From assembly GCA_015179025.1 (NCBI GenBank), contig WHUX01000356.1, positions 1-38,475 on the forward strand: DNA of 38,475 nt, read 5' to 3'. The DNA is from Terfezia claveryi (Eukaryota > Ascomycota > Pezizomycetes > Pezizales > Pezizaceae). The translations under genes were made by a program, and so were the position numbers. Within the stretch, counting starts at the first letter, position 1. Each line of letters begins with the position of its first letter. Below are positions 10,444 through 21,272 of the stretch, piece after piece. The notes below the pieces were generated by a model. That model had not been told where the DNA came from, searched no databases, and was given only the letters and a program-made list of their open reading frames with translations.

Positions 10444-10681
10444 GTGTTCCGGCAGTGTTCCGGAATGTTTTTGTTGAGATGTTCAAAAATCAATTTCCAT
10501 TCAAAAACAAATACTTTTCTATATAGTATTACATATTCTCCTCCGAAGCCACTAGCGTATTGCATAGTTTCCACGCTCGGAGGAACTAGCGTAGCAATTT
10601 CGGAGTAGGTTACTACCAGACTCTTAGCCGTAGCACTAAAATAATTACAGCGTAGGCACTAAGAGTCTGGTCACGAGAGCA

Positions 10682-10690
10682 AGGTGACAG
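10682..10690. repeat. Target site duplication, right, copy 1
   Basis: AGGTGACAG, identical to 8070-8078; the LTR then continues with GTAGTCCCGCG. Confidence 0.9.
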
Positions 10691-10748
10691 GTAGTCCCGC
10701 GTTTTATAAAGTATTTTTATCATAAGAATATCTATGAACACCATGGAA

Positions 10749-10756
10749 TATAAATA
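10749..10756 (+). promoter_or_regulatory. TATA box of the family-1 LTR (element E)
   Basis: TATAAATA about 300 bp before the LTR 3' end, in the same place as in the A and B LTRs. Confidence 0.5.
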
Positions 10757-11059
10757 GTGCAAGTAGTTCTGGTTGAATTTATTCTACCATGAGCGAGTAT
10801 TCGAAAGCAAGAGCACCTTGAGTACATAAAGCCTACAAAGTTCTAAGTCTTGAGTTAACTTTACGTTTAAGCGACATAGGATTTATTTTGTGTTGTGAAA
10901 TAAGATTCCTCGTGAGGAACTACTATTGGACTAAACTTTATTTCTATAGGTTTGATATTCTCTGTTGCGGAATAGATCTCGTTGGGGTAGGAAATTATGG
11001 CTGTCCTAATAGTTGCAAGAGCGCTATCAGTTAATAGGGCCCCCGTGACACTCACTATA

Positions 11060-12935
11060 TGGTCTCTTTAGACCCTTTACCTACATTAATCTTACATATG
11101 CTACCTCATGTTCACCCTGTATCCCGTTCCATACCCTGAACAGCCTTTTTAACCTCCCCACCATCCTCTCATCCAGTTTACCATTGGAGTTTTCATATCT
11201 TGGTTTCCGCCGAACCCAAACCTAATCCGCTAGCATATCTCTTATTTTTCGGAATCCCTGATTACTAGTCCATCATACGTAATGTATTTCGGTGCCATCC
11301 CCCTGAAATTGTTGAACTAGAACCGCAATGCTATCGAAGTATTCTCTCCGGTACCTTCCTATCAACCCAATATCCCCTCCCATTCCCTCTGAATTACCAT
11401 TTTATCTCATTTACTTCTGGAACTTCGACACCAAGTTCGGTATCCTCAGTATGCTCGCTAGAGTTGTGAGCGTCTCCAGACTACCACTTTGAGCCTGCTT
11501 TTGCTCTCGCAATACCGGATTTCCGGGTTTCACTTTTTTATCAGGGTTGCTTTTCTCCAACATTTCCACTAGGCTCTTAATATTACTTCCCAAATTTAAC
11601 TCCTTATCCCACACATACAAATTCAACTCTAACATCTTAAATGCACCTTCCCTCATATGACTATCTAGAACCTGCGAACTGGCGTCAACTCTATTCGAGT
11701 GGCAATAAGTGTCTTTTAGAGGCTTATGAAGGGCCTCTGTAATCTTGGTAGAAAACTGGGGTAGTATTCCAAAACGTACAACTTGTTCAGCATAATGTGT
11801 TAGCAAGTGCAACTTTGGGTAGTTGAATATCGCTTGACCTAGAATCTCCTGTACCAAGTTTTGCTGTTCTTGTTGATTTACAGATACTTCCTTTGCCTTC
11901 TTCCTTGTAGTGACTTCAAAATAACTGGAAATCATACTTTGACGAGCCTGAGAAGCAGCCATATCTTTAGACGCTCCTTTAGCTCGCTTGTGATCTAACT
12001 TAGAAGCACGAAATTCTGCAAAGACATATTTGTACTTGTAGAAATCCTCCAGGTACTTAGACATATATTTGATAGTCTCCGGTATGTGACTTCAATATTG
12101 AGCAATTAGACAGAAATCCGATAGGGCGCCAATAGCTTGAATAGCAATTATCAAATCACTTTGAGCAGCAGGTGGTAGACGACTGGTGTCCTCCTCTCAA
12201 TACATGGCGGCTGTAAAACACGCAAGTATTACTCCTCCTACCCCTTGCATTTCCGTACCACTCTACATTGTGATTTGGCAATATTGCTTTTATGCTGGGT
12301 TAAACCCTAGATATAGTAGTAAACAGCCCTATATTTCGTCAAAAACGGGAAGGCATTTATGTTTCCCCAAAAACCCTTGCACCCAATCCATAATATTCTT
12401 TTGGACTTCTAAAAGTATATTATGAAGTATATCTGCTCAGACTATTGTTGGTGGGTGGACATTTGGGAGGCCCCAAAGTGCATTCTGAATTGGTTTAATA
12501 TCTGCTTTAGCTAATCTGTTTGGCACATACTTAAATTAGTTACCTCTTCTAGCAATATTTATCCAGTTACAACTTATGTATTATTATCACTAGCATCCCA
12601 AAGATGCTCATAGGTAGCATGATCAGAGTCACTATACAGTCGTTTAGGCTACAATCCATACTAATCTCAGCTCGCTATGCAAATTGCATACCAGTTGACT
12701 TTGATGCAATGAATATTAATATTCTCCATATGATCTGCAAGCCATGCTGATAAAATAGGGATACAGTACCAGATGTTTTTATCCCCACAGACTATCTCAT
12801 ATCCGCTGGCCTTTCATGAGTTAGCGATAGCCCTAGAACGTCTGCTAGATGGATGGAAACTCACATTAAAAACTTGGATTAGGGGGGCTAATATTTGTTC
12901 GATGAGTTGGTCTTATGTTTCTAAAGCCTTATATT
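11060..12935 (-). pseudogene. Plavaka-type DNA transposase remnant
   Basis: Reading the minus strand from 12900 downwards gives a series of pieces in the order known for fungal Plavaka (CACTA-related) transposases. They are GYEIVCGDKN-like/CIPILSAWLAD, WGLPNVHPPT with ADILHN, MDWVQGFLGKHK, GVILACFTAAM, ALSDFCLIAQY with SHIPETIKYMSKYLEDF, FNYPKLHLLTHYAEQVVRFG, and FSTKITEALHKPLKDTYCHSNR. A C-terminal tail follows near 11090-11250. The longest open part is 11411-12064 (217 codons). Stops and frameshifts separate the other parts. Assignment rests on recalled family motifs, not on a search. Its right side is cut by the LTR of element D at 12936. Confidence 0.75.
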
Positions 12936-13673
12936 TGTAAGGAATACTTGTTTTTCTCCTTACTATAAGTCTTGTTTGAACGTTGGAATCTCTTTGGCTA
13001 TTTTTAGGATTTTCTTTATCTAATGTTTAGGACGCATTTTACTTGTTTAGGTATTTCCCTCAGTTGGATTAGTATATGGATTACTCATATATTAGTGTTG
13101 TCTTTCTTTAGCACGTTATCTCTTTCCTTTATCGCTGACTCATTACTGACATGTTTTATGTGGTCAGCGAGCTAACTACTTTCTTCTATTCCAGTTGCCT
13201 ATCTTGTTCGGCAACTGATGTCATGTCTTATTCTTTATTCTATTGTCAGCCTCGTTTCTATTACTTTCTCTGGCGTCATCTATGATACAGAACGTATCTA
13301 GAATGAGCCATCTTGTATCCATTATGATCAGGTATCATAATAAGTCTTGATGATTGTTCTTACATGAGTTCGTTTAGACTCATAGCCTCAGAAATTTAGT
13401 GTCTATTAAAGACCTTATTTCCGCAGCCTCTAGATAGGACAGGATCTCTTTCAGTACCATCGAGTTGAGTAACATCAGAATATACAAGCTACACCAGTAA
13501 TATTCTTTCTCCAGATCTTCGTGACTCTCCCGAACACCCCCCAAATACACCCACAGCCAGCCGCTCTTTGGGACTCCTGTATAGGACCTAGACAGTGTGC
13601 TTAGCTGCCCAACCACGTTGGTAGAGCCGTGTTCATCTCAGGAACACCTCTACTAACTTCGCTCACACTTACA
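12936..13673 (+). repeat. Family-2 LTR, 5' LTR of element D (738 bp)
   Basis: Begins TGTAAGGAATACTTG and ends CTCACACTTACA. It is an inverted copy of 16222-16959, which has exactly the same length. TG...CA ends with TGTAAG/CTTACA as terminal inverted bases. Confidence 0.9.
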
Positions 13674-13974
13674 TTTTTTTTACTTGCAAACCAGCTTTAA
13701 AATTCTTCCTCCTCTTTTGCTAGGGCTTGATCACTCCTAGTTCCTCTTGAACCTTGTCTAAACACTCTAGTCAATTCCTTTAGCTACTCTAGCTACTCCA
13801 GAACCCGAGCTCAACAAGGCCTGTGAATCAGTCAGTCACTGTTCTCCCTTGTCATTCCAGAAAAAACGCCATCATACTTCTGTCAGCACTAGTTATTCAG
13901 TACTAGCCTCTTTAGCAACCACACGATTTCAGAATCTCAGTAAAAGCCTTGCAAATGAAATTAAGCAAGCCCCA
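13674..13974 (+). other. Leader between LTR and gag of element D
   Basis: A T-rich start (TTTTTTTTACTTGC) with no obvious TGG-type primer site next to the LTR. An open frame runs through the second half of the leader into the first likely gag ATG (13975). Confidence 0.5.
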
Positions 13975-16003
13975 ATGGCATCAGAACAACACTCAGTTCT
14001 TAGAACCTCTAGCAGACTTTCAGGCCATGACCCTGAATTTAGTCCTCTCAAATAGAATCCTAGTTCTAGAACCACATCTAGACAATCGTCTAAGGCAGAA
14101 GAGGAAGAAGAACTCGAACAGGATGATAATGAGTTAGAAGAGTATCCAACGGAAGAAGAAACTCCTAAACCATCAACTCAAGGAAAACGTCCAGCAGTAG
14201 TTGTTCAGCAACCTACTCCAATCAAGCTTTAGCAATTCTTTCAGCCTGAACCCAAAGATTAAAATGAATTATTCAATATGATTACGAACATGTCTGGGTT
14301 CTATTACCAGCATAAACCAAGAGCTAAAACATTTAGTAATGATTATAAAGGATTTATTCAATTAATCAAAGCTACTTCAGAATTAGCTCAGGAACTCAAG
14401 CAACAAAATGTTTCAGGACAATTTCCGATCATGCCAGAAAAACCAGCAAGACGTGGATCAGATCATTTAGGAATTCCAACAGCACCACAGAAAACTAAGG
14501 AAACTCACTCAAGCTTCCTATTTCATGCAAAAAAGGAATTCCGTGAAACCTTTTTACCTAAGAATCCTTTAGATATTTTTCGTGGATCTAGTTCCACCTC
14601 TCAATACCCGAAACCACATTCTCTAGTCTTTCCTCCTCCAAGAAGCCCTTCAGCCCCTACTAGATCTCGCATAAGCACTAGTACCAAAACTCAGACAACC
14701 TCATTTCAGAACCCTGCTAGTACTACTATATCTAATACTATGCCACCACCTCAGCAACCTCAACACATTCCTCCACCTACTCTTCAGCCTCCACAAACAC
14801 CTAGCAAAACTCCAGCTAAGGTTAGATTGTCAGCTCCTCCTAGATCCGGTAACCCTGATGATTCAGATGGATCAGACTCTGAATCATCTAAAGGAAATAA
14901 CAATCGAATTCCTATTGAACGCATTAGAAGATCTCAAAGCGTAGATACTACATCAAGTTCAGTCTTTGGAAGCAGCAAACTTAAAGCTCCTAAACTCAAG
15001 ATGAATAATGGAGCTGGAAAATGGAAAGAAGCAGCTACCTTTAACAACTGGGTAGATGATGCTAAGGATCTTTTAGATGTGGGAGACCTCGATCCAGACT
15101 CTAGAGAAGGTATGATTTGCCTTGGTTGGCACTTAGAAGGAGACGCAAAAGTTTTATACAGTTACTACCGAAAAGATGATAAAACTAAGAACAACACAGT
15201 GGCTCAATTCCTTGTAGAATTTCAGAAATTCTGCATTGCCTTTACCAGCAAAGATCAGCTTTGGAACGAATTCCAAGCTATCAGACAGACGCAGAATAGA
15301 CGTACTAAACCAATCCAACAAGTTGCAAATAATATTAAGCAGATGCAACTCCTTCTTACTAAGATAATGGATTGGCAGTATTACCATCAATTGTTGGAAG
15401 CTATGGACTCTTTCTTACTCCATAAAGTTAGGGCTTATATTAATGAAGATATGGATTGGAACGAGATGATTGAACTCTGCAGTAAGCATGATTCAGTTAT
15501 GCACAACTTCCAAGCCTCAAAAACAGATCATAAGCCTAAAAATGGTCAGAAAGTGTGCCAACAATCTCAGACACATCAGACAGGCTTTAATCCTGGACCT
15601 TCTAAGACTACGTTCAATAAGTCTAAGTCTTTTAGCAAGCCTGCAACCTCACCCTCAACATTCAAGAAGCTAACTCCAGAAGAAAAAGTTGAGCTAGCCA
15701 AGAAAGGTGGATGTTTCTATTGTAGGAAGTTAGGATATCAAGCTACTAACTGTCCAGCCAAGAAGCAACAAATTCAAAGTGCCGCAGGCACTATTGAGCA
15801 TGCAATTACAGAAGTTAATCACCCGGATAATATTACTTCTGCAGCTCAATTCATTCAAGACCAAGAACCTCCTGCTCTACATACAAAAGGAAAATCAGTA
15901 ACACCTGTCATTGATGCAGCAAAGGAACACCTCCTAGATACTACGAAGATCAACAACCAATCTGCAAAGACTTTAGTTGATCAGCAAACTGCAGGTGCTG
16001 ACT
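13975..16003 (+). pseudogene. gag: gag (and start of protease) of element D
   Basis: Capsid polyprotein. The likely start is ATG 13975 (MASEQHSVLRTSS), also present in element C. In-frame stops lie at 14053 (TAG; C has CAG), 14230 (TAG, shared with C) and 14260 (TAA; C has CAA). From 14278 the frame is open to the end. It shows an acidic, proline-rich N-terminal region, then a capsid-like region (WVDDAKDLLDVGDLD to MDWNEMIELCSKHDS). A zinc knuckle at 15712-15753 reads CFYCRKLGYQATNC, so its His is Tyr (C has His). The protein is cut within the protease start (LVDQQTAGAD). The frame reads on a few codons into the abutting LTR. Confidence 0.85.
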
Positions 16004-16221
16004 GTCACAGGGGCCCTATTGACTGATAGCGCTCTTGCAACTATTAGGACAGCCGTAATTTCCTGCTACAACGATATCTATTCCGCAACACAGAATATCA
16101 ATCCTATAGCAGTAAAGTTTAGTCCAACAGTAGTTCCTCACGACGGATCTTATTTCGTAACACAAAATAAATCCTATGTCACTTAAACGTAAAGTTAACT
16201 CAAGACTTAGAACTTTGTAGG
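16004..16221 (-). repeat. Family-1 LTR fragment (3' end), truncated by element C
   Basis: Minus-strand LTR end: TGTCACAGGGGCCC at 16004 to AACTTTGTAGG at 16221 corresponds to the last 218 bp of the family-1 LTR. Because gag of D abuts the LTR 3' end directly, this was a 3' LTR or solo LTR inserted into D. Element C then inserted into it. Confidence 0.85.
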
Positions 16222-16959
16222 TGTAAGTGTGGGCCAAGTTAGTAGAGGTGTTCCTGAGATGAATACGGCTCTACCAACATGGTTGGGCAGCTAAGCATAC
16301 TGTCTAGGTCCTATACAGGAGTCCCAAAGAGCAGCTGGCTGTTGGTGTATTTGGGGGGTGTTCGGGAGAGTCACAGAGATCTGGAGAAAGAATATTACCG
16401 GTGTAGCTTGTATATTCTGATGTTGCTCGACTAGATGGTACTGAAAGAGATCCTGTCCTATCTAGAGGCCGCGGAAATAAGGTCTTTAATAGACACTAGA
16501 TTTCTGAGGCTATGAGTCTAAACGAACTCATGTAAGGACAATCATCAAGACTTATTATGATACCTGATCATAATGGATACAAGATGGATCATTCTAGATA
16601 CGTTCTGTATCATAGATAACGCCAGAGAAAGTAATAGAAATGAGGCTAACAATAGAATAGAGAATAAGACATGACATCAGTTGCCGAACAAGATAGGCAA
16701 CTGGAACAGAAGAAAGTGGTTAGCTCGCTGACTACATAAGACATGTCAGTAATGAGTCAGCAATAAAGGAAAGAGATAATGTGCTAAAGAAAGACAACAC
16801 TAATACATGAGTAATCTATATACTAATCCAACTGAGGGAAATACCTAAACAAGTAAAATACGTCCTAAACATTAGATAAGGAAAATCCTAAAAATAGCCA
16901 AAGAGATTCCAACGTTCAAACAAGACTTATAGTAAGGAGAAAAACAATTATTCCTTACA
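16222..16959 (-). repeat. Family-2 LTR, 3' LTR of element C (738 bp)
   Basis: On the plus strand it runs from TGTAAGTGTGGGCC to ATTATTCCTTACA, an inverted copy of 12936-13673 with the same length. Confidence 0.9.
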
Positions 16960-16975
16960 TCCTTCCCTTCTTAAG
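16960..16975 (-). other. Polypurine tract of element C
   Basis: On the minus strand CTTAAGAAGGGAAGGA lies directly before the 3' LTR, as expected for the plus-strand primer. Confidence 0.8.
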
Positions 16976-17061
16976 AAAATCCTTCACTAGAAAATAGGCC
17001 ACAGAATTAATAGGAGGAAAAAAATATCGAAAATATCAAACCTAAATGAAACTAAAAGAAA

Positions 17062-18425
17062 TTATTTCTTGTTCCCATGCCTATACCTACGCTTCTTAAT
17101 CTGCTTACCTGCAAATAACAAGTTTTCCCAATACTTTTGCACTGCATCAGCTGGGATATTGTCTGCCGGTTCCCAAGTATTATCCTCATTTCCCCAACCT
17201 TGCCACTTGATGAAGTACAAAGTACTACCATTCTTTTTCACAACGTGTTTGATAATACGTTCAAACTCATACCTTGGGCCTAGAACATCCCGTTCGACAG
17301 GACCTGGCTTCGGTAAGGCCCTTGCTGGGAAGGTGTTATCAGAGTTAACATGGCATGGTGCAAGGAGAGAAGTATGGACTTTGATATGTTCAGAAAGGGC
17401 AAGAGAGGTTTCGATAGTATAGTTGTCGATGTCTGGATAGATGGCGAGGATCTTGTAGGGACCGAGGAAGATAGGTTCCAACTTAGAGTACTGAGATTCT
17501 CTACTGAATGCAGAATGATCAATTTTGACAAGGTCACCAATCTTATACTCAGGACTAGCTCTTCTCTTTTTGTTAGCTTGCCTAGTCATCTCAACTCGAC
17601 TAGTGTTCATCTTTTCCTGCACAGCAGACCATAAAGCTTGCGTTAAACCATCTGGCCTTGGTGTAGGAATGTTGGAATGAACTGGAGTATCTTGATAAGT
17701 AGGAGAAAATCGAAAGATGAGAGTATGAGGGGTAGTGCCCCTAGTTGTATCTATGGTATTGTTGATAGCTTCCATGACGAGAGGGATAGCTGGTATCCAG
17801 CTGCTGCCATGTTCTTCCTGTTTGGCTCTCAAGATAGTTAAGATTGCTTTATTAGCAATCTCAGACTGACTATCTGATTCTGGGTGGTAGGCAGTAGACA
17901 TGGATTGATGAATATTGTTGATAAGGCAGAATGACTTCCAAACACTAGAGTTGAAGAGAATATCCTGATCTATAACAATATCTTCTGGATATCCAAAGTA
18001 AGGATATACATGATTCATGTAGTTGTTGACTAACATGTTGGCAGTATATCCAGTTTGTAGAGGGATGATAATAGTATACTTGGTAAGTTTACATACTATT
18101 CTCCAAACGTGATCCACCACTACATTGGAGGAGCTGAGTTTAACAGAAGGAAGGGCAAGAAAGTCTATAATAAGATGTGTAAATGGCTTACTAGGAATAG
18201 GAAGAGGATTGAGAAGGCCATAAGGCTTTTGAGTCGAGTTCTTTGTTGTTTGACATGTAGCACATGTCTGACAGTACAAACGGATATCTCTTCCCATCTT
18301 AGGCCAAAAGAAGTTGTTGCTGAGTGCGTGATACATCTTGGTAAATCCAGGATGACCAAGGGATGTATGGTATTTTTCGAGGAGGATATTCTTGATATGA
18401 AGGTTGCATAACCAGGTATTAGGGA
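17062..18425 (-). pseudogene. Integrase with C-terminal chromodomain, element C
   Basis: Inserts the cDNA. The frame from 18336 downwards is 424 codons and stays open upstream to about 18425. That adds the His pair of the HHCC zinc domain (YHTSLGHPG), with CQTCATCQ closing it. The catalytic core shows Asp in LIIDFLALP, Asp in IVIDQDILFNSS and Glu in YHPESDSQSEIANK, so the D,D-35-E triad looks intact. A GPY/F-like region (FLGPYKILAIYPD) follows. The C-terminus is a chromodomain (YEFERIIKHVVKKNG to YFIKWQGWGNEDNTWEP). A frameshift near 18430 and a TAG at 18555-18557 separate it from the rest of pol, so it is translated at best as a fragment. Confidence 0.88.
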
Positions 18426-18557
18426 TGCAGAGACAGCTTGATCATTGTAAGTATAGTAAAGAATACCATGACGAGTACAATAACCATTGCGGAGAGGAGA
18501 TGAGATAATCTTTGAAAATGCAGGATCTGCCTTATAACCTTCAGTAAGGAGGTTTCC

Positions 18558-19805
18558 CTACTGAGCATAAGTAGGAATAAGATTAGGAATATCAGAAGTG
18601 CTTCGTCCTAATGCCAACGCTTGTTCCACCAGGTTGTTATAGGAATTATGAGATAACCATTGCCAATGCATATCATCACCAAAAGGGAGGAGGGTATAAG
18701 GGTCCGGAATCATATCTGGGTCTGGAACAGTAGAGGAATTGAATGCTAGAGTATGCTCAATCTTAAATGGTCCTTTGGGAAGGTAATAGGGAACAATAAA
18801 CTGATGTGTAGGTAACTTCGAGCTGACGCTTGGAATAGAGATAGTATCACTAGCATAAGAAGAGACAGAGGGAGATTTATCTCGAGGGGCTAGAGGAGTG
18901 ATAGGAATAGTAGAACGATAAATAGAATCTTTGAGATCAGTTAGGTCTTCGTCTGATGAGAATTCTCGATCGAGAATTGCCTTGTCTTTTCCCTTCCCAA
19001 GTTGAGTCCATCCAGTAGACTTTGGAGAGGTTTCTGGAGTCATTTCTGGAGGTGAAGTTGGTGACAGAAGAGGTGAAGCTGGAGGAGGGTACTGAGTAGT
19101 TGACGAGTTTTCTGCTACTTTGGCTGATACTTGAAAGTAATCCTGATCAGCTTGATATATGTTGCAAATATAGATATAATGACCACGTTTATCACAATAT
19201 GAGCAGTGGTTATTATGAGGAGTCCTATTCTGATTTATGAGAGCTGATCGATGATAGTAACAGCCCTCATCTTTGCATGCAGTCCAGTGCATAAGTGCGT
19301 GCTTAGCCCTGAATCTAGCTGCATTGACGGAGTCTTTACTGGCCGGATTGTGTTTTGGAAGAGTAATAACTCTTTGCTTAAAGGCAGAGTTGTTAACCAC
19401 CATAGAGAGCAAAGCTTCTACCATACTGTTATCTGGAATAACTGGAGGGTTTGCTGGAGGAGCAGATGTTGCCTTAGGAGGGGTATTCTCATTATTAACT
19501 AAGGGTCCACTTCCTGGCCTTGGAGATTCGGATTTGGTTTTGGTTTTGTCTCTGCTTTGTGATCTTGTAGTTGCAACAGACATAATAAAAGCTGGAGGAG
19601 GTGGTTGTAGGTAAACTGGAGGCGTAGAATCCGCTGGTAGCGACCTTCCGTTTGTAGGAATAAAGCCTGAAGGAATAGAAGGAGGGTGCGGAAATCTAGA
19701 GGTATGAGGAGTTTGAGGAGTATCGATTGAGTGTGGAATAAAATCTGAGAGAGTAGGAACAAGTGATAGGTTTATAAACACTCGAGAGAGAGCATCTGCT
19801 ATCAC
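18558..19805 (-). pseudogene. RNase H end plus long spacer with zinc knuckle, element C pol
   Basis: The 415-codon frame starts in the last RNase H motif (IADALSR). It continues as a Pro/Ser/Thr-rich linker of about 470 residues before the integrase zinc domain, much longer than I expect for this gap. Residues about 130-215 form a compact block with C177-x4-C182-x2-H185 and a canonical CCHC knuckle CSYCDKRGHYIYIC (residues 201-214, 19164-19205). Gag of the same element has its own knuckle, so this is a second one. The frame ends at TAG 18555-18557 (TYAQ then stop), after which the pol reading continues in the same frame for about 40 codons. Function of the block is unknown; nucleic-acid binding is a guess from the knuckle. 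Confidence 0.75.
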
Positions 19806-20360
19806 GTTTTTGTCTCCTTTGAGGTGCTGAATTGTACACTGAAATTGGTGTATAATTTGCTGCCATCTAGCTTGTTTCCCAGTTAGGTCATGTTGGAAAG
19901 GGAAAGTGACTAGTGGTTTATGATCTGTAAGGATAGTGAATGTACATCCACTAAGCTCACTTCTAAAGTGCTCTAGTGCGTCACAATTGCTAGGAGTTCC
20001 TTATCGAAAGTAGAATAGTTTTCTTGTGCTGGATTAAACTTTCGAGAGTGGAAACCTGCCGGATAATTAGTGAGGAAGTGGGTCCTTGTCCTAACCATAC
20101 ACCAGTTCCAATTAAACTCGCATCCGTAATGAGATAGATTGGATCAGTTGATTATAGTTGATTGGTTTGACTGCCGGATCTGCAGATAGGGCTGCTTTCG
20201 TTAATCTAAATGAAGTGGTGTGAGTAGGGTCCAGTCCCATGTTGCGGTAGATCCAGCCATTTCCGTTAGTGGTACTGCAAGTGCTGCAAGATGAGGAATG
20301 ACGCTACTAAAGTAATTAACCATGCCTAGATAGGCCTGAAGTTGCGTTCGATTTTGAGGA
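19770..20360 (-). pseudogene. RNase H region of element C pol, degraded
   Basis: Minus-strand pieces show TILTDHKPLVTF, KQARWQQIIHQFQ and LKGDKNVIADALSR, the landmarks of the RNase H domain that removes the RNA template strand. Upstream pieces are spread over two frames with several stops, so this is a remnant lying between RT and the spacer domain. Confidence 0.75.
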
Positions 20361-20370
20361 GTAGGCCAGT

Positions 20371-21110
20371 CTAGAATTTAGTAATTGACTTAGGTATAGG
20401 AGATATACCTCTTCTAGTAATTACATGTCCTAGACATTGTAAAACGTCAGGAAGAAATTGGGATTTCTCTCTGCTAGCATAGAACTTGTGCTTCCTAAGT
20501 TTCTTTAGAACATTTCGAACATGTTCTAAATGTTCCTTATAGGTTTTGCTAAAAATAAAGATGTCATCAATGTAAACATATACAGAGATTCCTAATTCTT
20601 CTTTAAACAAGTTGTTCATAGCGTTCTGGAAAGTAGCCGGCGCGTTGCAGTCTCCTTGTTGCATAACTCGTGTTCTGAATACACCAAATGGTGTATTAAA
20701 TGCAGTTCTTGGTTCATGTGCTTCTATGACTCGGATCTCATGATAGGCATTGCTGATATCACTTTGGTCCTGAAGGGGTGTCGTGCCACTATATTCCTAA
20801 TCAATGTTTGACTTGGGATAAGACTTGGTTTCATAATTGTATAGTATTCCGTGCTACTAAATCATGTAGAAATCTTGCTTTGCTAGGGTCATCAGTTTTG
20901 GGAATCACAAACATGGCACATGTAAATGTGTCATTAGACCTGTAGACCATCCTGTCTTCTCTTCTTCTCTGAGTTTTTCCAATAGCTGAGGGAGGAATTT
21001 TTCTTTAGGCTTAATTGGTCTTGGTTTCCATACTGTATTTGAATCTTTCAAATCGATCATATGGTTCATTCCTTCTCTTAGTGGAGGTAGGTCTAGTATT
21101 TTCGTAGCTG
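20371..21110 (-). pseudogene. Reverse transcriptase of element C, frameshifted
   Basis: The N-terminal part near 20900-21090 reads PLREGMNHMIDLKDS, KPRPIKPKEKFLPQLLEKL. A central part near 20720-20790 reads DISNAYHEIRVIEAHEP, then TPFGVFRTRVMQQGDCNAPATF across 20600-20700. The catalytic YVYIDDIFIFS is intact at about 20550-20585. The longest open part is 20371-20664. At least one frameshift near 20800-20900 and a stop after SITKF break the frame. Confidence 0.88.
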
Positions 21111-21272
21111 GAAATACGTCAGGGAACTCATCAAAGACATTGTGATGAGGTTGCAGGGTTGTTGCAGCTGAATTAATTTTCTGAGGTGTGTGTGGGTCTG
21201 GGAAGTGAGTAACAAGGGTTTTTGCAGGGGTCGGGAGATTAGTGTTAATCTCCTTTTTTCTAGTATTTTTCG

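Larger units (their letters stand above)
8079..10681. mobile_element. Non-autonomous TIR element, copy 1 (2603 bp), 9-bp TSD, satellite-filled
   Basis: The element starts TGTTCTCGGTCCCAGACTCT and ends AAGAGTCTGGTCACGAGAGCA when read in two parts, giving imperfect ~21-bp terminal inverted repeats. It interrupts the family-1 LTR exactly, and AGGTGACAG is duplicated at 8070-8078 and 10682-10690; intact LTRs carry this motif once. A 9-bp duplication fits Mutator-like (MULE) elements best, but that assignment is inferred because no transposase is present. The interior is subterminal hairpins, small tandem duplications and a 1.7-kb array of ~20-bp satellite units. A second copy is at 26919-29535. 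Confidence 0.85.
4603..11050 (+). mobile_element. Ty3/gypsy retrotransposon E (family 1), 3' half
   Basis: Plus-strand remnant holding integrase, chromodomain remnant, a polypurine tract and a 3' LTR. Its 5' part is separated by the insertion of element A. The 3' LTR spans 6082-11050 because of two later insertions, at 6557-~7450 and 8079-10681. Without them it is about 1.47 kb, in agreement with the 1497-bp LTR of A. Stops and a lost catalytic residue show that it is dead. Confidence 0.85.
6082..11050 (+). repeat. Family-1 3' LTR of element E, split by two insertions
   Basis: LTR sequence occupies 6082-6556, about 7451-8078 and 10691-11050. It starts TGTCACTAGTTGACATCC and ends GGCCCCCGTGACA. 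The three parts line up in order with the LTR of A on the opposite strand. The first interruption is an unclassified 0.9-kb segment and the second is a TIR element with a 9-bp duplication. A TATAAATA box is kept at 10749-10756. Confidence 0.85.
12936..16003 (+). mobile_element. Ty3/gypsy retrotransposon D (family 2), 5' part
   Basis: 5' LTR (12936-13673), leader and gag of a family-2 element on the plus strand, inserted into the Plavaka remnant. It is the mirror copy of element C on the minus strand. It ends at 16003 inside the gag-protease region, where a family-1 LTR end (TGTCACAGGGGCCC) takes over; protease and everything downstream are missing. Confidence 0.85.
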
